Positions 15,085-19,221 of a stretch of 19,221 bases of DNA are shown one piece after another; the stretch's first letter is position 1, and each line of letters starts with the position of its first letter. Under the pieces are notes generated by a model. The model was not told the DNA's origin, made no database searches, and worked only from the letters and a program-made list of their open reading frames with translations. Origin of the DNA: Microcystis aeruginosa W13-11 (GTDB lineage Bacteria; Cyanobacteriota; Cyanobacteriia; Cyanobacteriales; Microcystaceae); the NCBI GenBank assembly GCA_009995705.1, contig JAADBR010000127.1, positions 1-19,221 on the forward strand, given 5' to 3'. A program made the translations under genes and the position numbers.

Positions 15085-15506
15085 AATTGAGAGACTTTCT
15101 CAGAAAGATGAAGTATAACCTAATTTGCTAGTGCCTTCGACACGGCACTTTAACCCACAGTTTCAATCAATGTACATGGTGCGTTCCCCAAAATCTATTA
15201 GTGGAGCAGTAAGAGCCATATTAGGAAACTCAAAATATAGGAGAGCTAATGCAAATTAAGCGATAGCGCTTGCCCTATCTACCTTCTAGCTCGCTTGTCC
15301 CGCTCTCAGAAGCTACTGCTAACCCATCCTACAAATAATTGTGCCTCCCTACTTAACAATTAATTGAGATTACTTACTTACAAGCGCAAAATATGATATA
15401 GATATTTCTATAAAATTGAGCTGCAGCCTTTCAATGATTACTGAACACTGAAAGCTCTCCTATCTCAACTAGAAAATTAATTTTTCACGACTACTTATAG
15501 TTAATC
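15085..15506. other. Intergenic stretch with repeat fragments
   Basis: No gene is seen. Around 15170-15195 is a GTGCGTTCCCCA piece like a common cyanobacterial dispersed repeat. At 15431-15451 a fragment of the TGATTACTGAACACTGAAAG filler family occurs. The stretch 15459-15497 is half of the MITE described at 11273 and ends nine bases before the menC ATG, so the promoter of menC must lie in or upstream of it. Confidence 0.55.
15459..15497 (-). repeat. Half copy of the MITE-like element
   Basis: On the minus strand it reads TAAGTAGTCGTGAAAAATTA, then ATTTTCTAGTTGAGATAGG, matching the outer end of the elements at 11273 and 11686 with a few substitutions. The other end is absent or replaced by the filler-repeat fragment. 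It lies immediately upstream of menC. Confidence 0.7.
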
Positions 15507-16472
15507 ATGTATTTCTGGCAATTTCGTGTTTATCAGCGTCCTTTGCTGCATCCCCTACAAACCCATCACGGACTCTGGGAAATTAGGGAAGGAATTATTA
15601 TTCGCTTAGAAGCGGAAGATGGACGGATTGGATGGGGAGAAATTGCTCCTTTACCTGAATTTGGTTCAGAAACATTATCGGCAGCAATATTATTCTGTCA
15701 AAGTCTCAAAAATCCCCTACCAATAACTTCAATTTTTTCTATTCCCGAACAATTTCCCGCTTGTCAATTTGCCTTTGAATCAGCTTTAGAAGATTTGAGT
15801 ATAGAAAATCAATCAAGAGAATTAGAACCGAAAAACTATAGTTATTTATTGCCCACTGGTGCGGCAGTATTTCCCCATTTGGATGATATTTTAGCCGTCA
15901 ATCAAACTAATACTTATAAATGGAAAATTGCAGTTAATTCTTTCAAGCAAGAGTTAAACTTATTTGAAAAATTAATTGACCGATTACCCAGAGAAATTAA
16001 ATTGCGTTTAGATGCCAATGGGGGATTAAGTATTGCTGAGAGTAAAATCTGGTTAAACATTGCCGATGAATCTAAAATAGTTGAATTTATTGAACAACCT
16101 TTACCCCCATCTCAATGGTTAGAAATATGGCAATTAAGTCAAGATTTTACCACAGGGATTGCCTTAGATGAATCCGTAGGCAATCTTCGACAAATAGAGG
16201 AATGTTATCAACGGGGATGGCGAGGAATTTTTGTAATTAAACCTGCTATTACTGGTTCAATACAAGGGTTAAGAAATCTCTGGAAAAAATATCCCTTAGA
16301 TTTAGTATTTTCCTCGGTTTTAGAAACTAATATCGGCAGAAAATCCGCTTTACGTCTAGCACAAGAATACCCCAAAAAGGAGCGAGCTTTAGGTTTTGGT
16401 GTGCAACAATGGTTTAATAATAGTGAACCCGATTGGTTAGAAAAACTGTGGACGACATCAGCAAACAATTAG
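15507..16472 (+). CDS. menC: o-Succinylbenzoate synthase
   Basis: An enolase-superfamily dehydratase of 321 residues that turns SHCHC into o-succinylbenzoate in the phylloquinone pathway. Visible elements: the N-terminal capping domain with GWGEIAPLPEFGSE (42-55), the KWK pair of catalytic lysines at 138-140, metal ligands Asp169 in LRLDANG, Glu196 in EFIEQPL and Asp221-Glu222 in IALDES, and the second catalytic Lys245 in FVIKPA, ending with the SSVLETNIGR segment. The menE frame begins inside its last codons, so the two are co-transcribed and translationally linked. The repeat half directly upstream may have altered its promoter. Confidence 0.93.
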   Translation: MYFWQFRVYQRPLLHPLQTHHGLWEIREGIIIRLEAEDGRIGWGEIAPLPEFGSETLSAAILFCQSLKNPLPITSIFSIPEQFPACQFAFESALEDLSIENQSRELEPKNYSYLLPTGAAVFPHLDDILAVNQTNTYKWKIAVNSFKQELNLFEKLIDRLPREIKLRLDANGGLSIAESKIWLNIADESKIVEFIEQPLPPSQWLEIWQLSQDFTTGIALDESVGNLRQIEECYQRGWRGIFVIKPAITGSIQGLRNLWKKYPLDLVFSSVLETNIGRKSALRLAQEYPKKERALGFGVQQWFNNSEPDWLEKLWTTSANN

Positions 16473-17794
16473 CATATCTCAATCAAAAAGATTGGTTATA
16501 TGGATACAATAGCCAGAAATTTTATCAATTATATCAGTCCTATTCTCGGCAATTTATTGCCGCAGATAATCCTCGATTAACTATACTTCTGTGCGAGGGC
16601 AATCCCATTAAATTCTTAGCTATATTCTTGGCTGCTGTCAGGGTCAAAAGTTGCCTATTTCTAGCTAATCCCGACTGGAAAACTAACGAATGGCAACAGG
16701 TTTTCTCTCTGGTGCAACCCGATGATATTTTTGGTGAAAATATCGAGGTTTATCACCATAATTCTCCTCCTGTCAATCCTTTGACTAATTCTCTGATGAT
16801 ACCCACGGGAGGAACCTCGGGAAAAATTCGCTTTGCTATCCATAACTGGTTAACTTTAAATGCTTCTGTTAAAGGTTTCTCTGAATATTTTCAAGTCAAG
16901 CAGGTTAACTCTTTTTGCCTATTACCTTTATATCATGTTAGTGGTTTAATGCAGTTTCTGAGAAGTTTTTTAACAGGGGGAGACTTTGCTGTTATTCCTT
17001 ACTATAAAATCAAACAAAAGCGGATAAATAATCTCAATCTTCAAGATTATTTTATCTCCTTAGTCCCCACTCAATTACAATTTTTTCTAGAAAATGATCC
17101 TCGTTGGTTAGCCAATTTTAAAACAGTTTTACTAGGAGGTTCCCCTCCATGGTCATCTTTGCTAGAAAAAGCTAGAGAATATAATATTTCTTTGTCTCCC
17201 ACCTATGGAATGACGGAAACTGCCTCACAAATTGTCACCCTTAAACCAGAAGATTTTCGACGAGGAAATAATAGTAATGGACAGCTATTACCCCATGCTC
17301 AGATAAAAATTAATCCCGATAACCAGAAAATTATTATTGAAGCAAAATCTTTATTTTTAGGCTATTATCCCCATCTTAATCAAGTAAGCTACTTCGAGAC
17401 CGATGATTTAGGTTACTTCGATGAAAGTAGTTATTTATATATCATTGGCCGCGATAGTCAAAAAATAATTACTGGAGGAGAAAATGTTTATCCTCTTGAG
17501 GTAGAAACTGCTATTAGACAAACTAATTTAGTTAAAGATGTGGTAGTTTTAGGATTGCCAGATTCTCGATGGGGACAGATAATTGTGGCTTTTTATGTAC
17601 CCGTTAATTCTCAGATAGGCCAGACAATTATTCAATCCCAGATTAAAGATAAATTAGTCAATTATAAACTGCCGAAACATTGGATAAAATTACCAGAGAT
17701 ACCAAAAAGTCCCCAGGGTAAGATTAAGCGAATCACTTTAATTAAATTAGCTGAAACTTTTTTGACACCGAGTCAAACCCCAGAGGATAATTAG
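16448..17794 (+). CDS. menE: o-Succinylbenzoate-CoA ligase
   Basis: An acyl-adenylating enzyme of 448 residues that activates o-succinylbenzoate to its CoA ester for naphthoquinone ring closure. ANL-family motifs in order: the phosphate loop PTGGTSGKI (119-127), LLPLYHVSG, LLGGSPPW, the aromatic YGMTET (253-258), DDLGYF (319-324), the hinge GRDSQKIITGGENVYP (334-349) and the adenylation lysine in PKSPQGKIKR (Lys425). Two starts are possible inside menC: TTG at 16433 and GTG at 16448; neither has a clear ribosome site. I take the GTG because MDDISKQL fits the family's opening better, but this is uncertain by five codons. It overlaps menC by 25 bases and completes consecutive steps of vitamin K1 synthesis. 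Confidence 0.92.
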   Translation: MDDISKQLAYLNQKDWLYGYNSQKFYQLYQSYSRQFIAADNPRLTILLCEGNPIKFLAIFLAAVRVKSCLFLANPDWKTNEWQQVFSLVQPDDIFGENIEVYHHNSPPVNPLTNSLMIPTGGTSGKIRFAIHNWLTLNASVKGFSEYFQVKQVNSFCLLPLYHVSGLMQFLRSFLTGGDFAVIPYYKIKQKRINNLNLQDYFISLVPTQLQFFLENDPRWLANFKTVLLGGSPPWSSLLEKAREYNISLSPTYGMTETASQIVTLKPEDFRRGNNSNGQLLPHAQIKINPDNQKIIIEAKSLFLGYYPHLNQVSYFETDDLGYFDESSYLYIIGRDSQKIITGGENVYPLEVETAIRQTNLVKDVVVLGLPDSRWGQIIVAFYVPVNSQIGQTIIQSQIKDKLVNYKLPKHWIKLPEIPKSPQGKIKRITLIKLAETFLTPSQTPEDN

Positions 17795-17799
17795 AGTGA

Positions 17800-18080
17800 C
17801 TATTCCAACATCTGACCGTGTTCTTTGAGCCATTGCTTTGCCGTTTCCATACTAGTAACTTGCGACCTGATAATGTGCCAAAATTGTGGAGTGTGGTTCG
17901 ATTCAATCAGATGCGCTAACTCATGAACTATCACATAATCAATTACGAACATCGGGGCTTTGATCAATCGCCAGTTAAAGTTAACATTATCTTGGGAGGA
18001 TGAAGTGGGACTCGATACTTTTGCTCGTGGTGAATTTTTTCATAGAGCCACTGCTTGCGTGACTCTACTTTACTCGATTC
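17800..18080 (-). pseudogene. YgjP-like metallopeptidase (DUF45) with an internal deletion
   Basis: On the minus strand, 18080 down to about 18000 encodes ESSKVESRKQWLYEKIHHEQ, then KYRVPLHPPK, the usual N-terminal region of cyanobacterial YgjP/DUF45 proteins. From about 17990 down to the stop at 17800 a different frame encodes NVNFNWRLIKAPMFVIDYVI, then the zinc motif VHELAHL with a later histidine in NHTPQFW, and a short tail. The two parts are in different frames and the central region of about 90-100 residues is absent, so the gene is dead. It directly follows the hsdR fragment, the position such genes often have in type I restriction loci. Confidence 0.7.
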
Positions 18081-18083
18081 AGC

Positions 18084-18341
18084 CTAAAAAATTCGGTCCT
18101 TATCTTTCTTGGCCATTTCCATCACTCGCGAGATAATCTGTTCTCGATTATCCTTAAGATTGGGAATTTGGAAAAAGTCGGGAGAGAGTAACACTTTTTG
18201 AATCTCTGCCCTAAGTTTCTTGCGAGCAGGAATACTCTCCCAAAAGCTAGTTAATTGTAACTCCTGCTCAACAACGGTAAATATTCTAAGATACAGTCTT
18301 GGGGCAGCGAGTGGAACGAACCACAGAGACACAAAGGACAC
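18084..18341 (-). pseudogene. C-terminal fragment of a type I restriction enzyme R subunit
   Basis: Residues from about 23 on (VEQELQLTSFWESIPARKKL, then AEIQKVLL and NREQIISRVMEMAKKDKD) match the C-terminal helical end of HsdR, where LxxFW and a final IxxxIxxxAKK segment are typical. The first 20 codons are unlike HsdR and overlap a repeat-like AACCACAGAGACACAAAGGA stretch at 18319-18338, so the gene is truncated at its 5' side and the rest of the R, M and S genes is gone. The stop (18084) is followed four bases later by the YgjP relic, as in intact type I loci. Confidence 0.6.
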
Positions 18342-18359
18342 AAGGATTGATCGCTACTA

Positions 18360-18376
18360 CATAAGTTAAACTTATG
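18360..18376. promoter_or_regulatory. Perfect 17-bp palindrome upstream of the toxin-antitoxin pair
   Basis: CATAAGTT, one base, AACTTATG: an 8-base perfect inverted repeat. It is about 125 bases before the antitoxin ATG. It could bind an autoregulating antitoxin complex, but the distance is larger than usual, so this is only a candidate. Confidence 0.3.
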
Positions 18377-18433
18377 ACACAAAGAATAAGAGAGCGCTAA
18401 ATCTTCCTGCAAGTCAGGGGACAGGGTTGAATT

Positions 18434-18461
18434 GTACTTCTCTAATATGAGAAACGCTATA
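18434..18461. repeat. Single end of the palindromic element seen at 2032-2127
   Basis: It begins GTACTTCTC and ends GAGAAACGCTATA and matches the right end at 2100-2127 at 20 of 28 positions. The opposite end was not found, so it is a solo end or a decayed copy. Its terminal TATA continues into flanking sequence to make TATAAT at 18458-18463, a possible -10 box for the antitoxin gene. Confidence 0.5.
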
Positions 18462-18502
18462 ATAGGTTATTATACATAAAAAATATTTAAGCATTAACGG
18501 AT

Positions 18503-18769
18503 ATGAACAACCAACTGGTTAAAACCTTAGCACAAATTATTAGAGCTCTTTCTGAAGAAGAAAAACAACAACTAGAAAGAGAACTAACATCTAATGGAGC
18601 AGTAGAAGCAATAAAAAGCCATCAAGAATTATCTTTTTGTCAAACGGCTACCCCTGAAGAATGGATAAAAGCTTTTGAAGAATGGGCAGAAAGTCATAGA
18701 GATAAGAATTTTCCCCAATTATCTGATCAAGATATTAGCCGAGAAAGTATCTATGGAGAACGGGGTTAA
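18503..18769 (+). CDS. Antitoxin of a VapBC-type toxin-antitoxin pair
   Basis: An 88-residue acidic protein: a helical N-terminal part (LVKTLAQIIRALSEEEKQQL) and a C-terminal part ending in EEWAESHRDKNFPQLSDQDI, then SRESIYGERG. The closing segment with an Ile/Tyr after an acidic run is typical of cyanobacterial antitoxins that wrap around a PIN toxin. No obvious ribbon-helix-helix or AbrB DNA-binding motif is visible, so I do not name a VapB subfamily. Its TAA is directly followed by the toxin ATG, the tight coupling expected for such a pair. Confidence 0.75.
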   Translation: MNNQLVKTLAQIIRALSEEEKQQLERELTSNGAVEAIKSHQELSFCQTATPEEWIKAFEEWAESHRDKNFPQLSDQDISRESIYGERG

Positions 18770-19114
18770 ATGTCTTATTTGGTAGATACTAATATCCTTC
18801 TACGTAGTTCAGATGGTCATCATGCTATGTATTTAGATGCAGTCACTGCTCTGAAAAAATTACTTCAGAGAAAAGAGACACTCTATATCACCTCTCAAAA
18901 CCTTGTTGAATATTGGAATGTTTACACCCGCCCCCAAAAACAAAATGGTTTAGGCGGTTCAACTATAGAAGTTCAAACGGAAATTAATCGTCTAAAATCA
19001 CTTTTTTGGGTTTTACCTGATCATTCAACTATTTATCAACAATGGGAAGAATTAGTGAGCAATTATCAAGTAAAAGGGGTTAATGTCCATGATGCCCGAT
19101 TAGTTACTTTGTAA
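18770..19114 (+). pseudogene. PIN-domain toxin (VapC-like), 3' end cut off by an insertion
   Basis: A ribonuclease toxin of the PIN family, truncated. MSYLVDTNILLRSSD supplies Asp6, QNLVEYWNV supplies Glu47 and VNVHDARLV supplies Asp108, three of the acidic metal ligands. Family members of this type continue for about 25-30 more residues containing a further acidic residue in a TFNTDDF-like strand. Here the frame ends at residue 114 with a TAA that belongs to the incoming element (GTAA at 19111-19114). The protein is therefore probably inactive or unstable, while the antitoxin remains intact. Confidence 0.8.
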
Positions 19115-19221
19115 GGATTCAGGTCAGGGGATTGACAAAAACAGAAAAAAGTGTAGATTGAGAGGATGAAGCAAAAAGAACCGCCGCCGCTACTAGACAG
19201 GGAAAGCCTGAAAAACCTGAC
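19111..19221 (+). mobile_element. Left end of an IS66-like insertion sequence, running off the window
   Basis: Where the vapC homology stops, the sequence begins GTAAGGATTCAGG, and IS66-family ends characteristically start with GTAA. A transposase-like reading frame begins 55 bases in. If this is IS66-like, an 8-base target duplication is expected, which would be AGTTACTT (19103-19110); the right end lies outside the window so this cannot be checked here. Confidence 0.6.
19166..19221 (+). CDS. N-terminus of a transposase (partial at window edge)
   Basis: ATG at 19166 opens MKQKEPPPLLDRESLKNL, continuing past the edge. A proline-rich start followed by L-x-R-E-x-L-x-N-L is how IS66-type transposases of cyanobacteria often begin, ahead of a leucine-zipper-like helix. 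Only 18 complete codons are visible, so the family call depends mainly on the GTAA end upstream. Confidence 0.5.
   Translation, partial: MKQKEPPPLLDRESLKNL

Noticed and set aside
18432..18463. Full promoter TTGTAC...TATAAT for the antitoxin gene
   Set aside because: The spacing is 20 bases, too long for a normal sigma-70 promoter; only the -10 part is kept as a possibility.
1..19221. tRNA, rRNA or known riboswitch genes
   Set aside because: I looked for tRNA T-arm patterns and rRNA-like stretches in all gaps and found none; no known riboswitch core was recognised.

Overview
The window looks like chromosomal DNA of a unicellular cyanobacterium, most likely Microcystis or a close relative. 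The evidence is six HIP1 octamers (GCGATCGC at 5750, 8652, 9573, 9927, 11215 and 15019), menC-menE for phylloquinone, a KaiA-like/KaiB gene pair, a Pho-box phoX gene, many short filler repeats built from CAGTTATCAG/TTTACTGATTACTG units, MITE-like elements and several decayed genes. The genus is inferred from style, not proven.

Layout. Positions 1-372 hold no gene I recognise. An AI-2E-type exporter (373-1551) is followed by an 834-base gap with a promoter-like site, a candidate structured RNA (about 1688-1891) and a small palindromic element (2032-2127). A small membrane protein and inorganic pyrophosphatase follow. Next, a block with nanE, a small coiled-coil membrane protein (minus strand) and phoX lies between two near-identical, inverted copies of a filler repeat. 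phoX has a three-unit Pho box directly ahead of a TATAAT box. A consensus sigma-70 promoter then precedes the remains of a 23S-rRNA-intervening-sequence protein gene, and 64 bases further on starts a four-base-overlapping pair that I read as kaiA3-kaiB3, a second clock module. Signal peptidase I (minus) and a GST-like gene plus a small secreted protein (plus) diverge from one another.

From 11273 onward the window is more disturbed. Two opposed MITE copies flank a chorismate-lyase-like gene with a large internal deletion. Next come hyuA (5-oxoprolinase/hydantoinase A subunit, minus strand, no hyuB after it) and a divergent Gfo/Idh/MocA dehydrogenase. After a 566-base gap with gene relics and repeat pieces come menC and menE, overlapping. 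On the minus strand lie the relics of the end of a type I restriction locus (hsdR C-terminus, then a YgjP-like metallopeptidase gene with an internal deletion). The window ends in a VapBC-type toxin-antitoxin pair whose toxin is cut by the left end of an IS66-like element that runs off the edge.

How genes work together: menC and menE are consecutive steps of the phylloquinone (vitamin K1) pathway. KaiA3 and KaiB3 would act on a KaiC3 encoded elsewhere. PhoX is a phosphate-starvation enzyme exported by the Tat route. The other genes are housekeeping or stand-alone. The most interesting points are the degenerate receiver domain of the KaiA3-like protein, the strong promoter upstream of the clock pair, the unexplained RNA-like fold at 1688-1891, and the repeated pattern of internally deleted pseudogenes next to small mobile elements.
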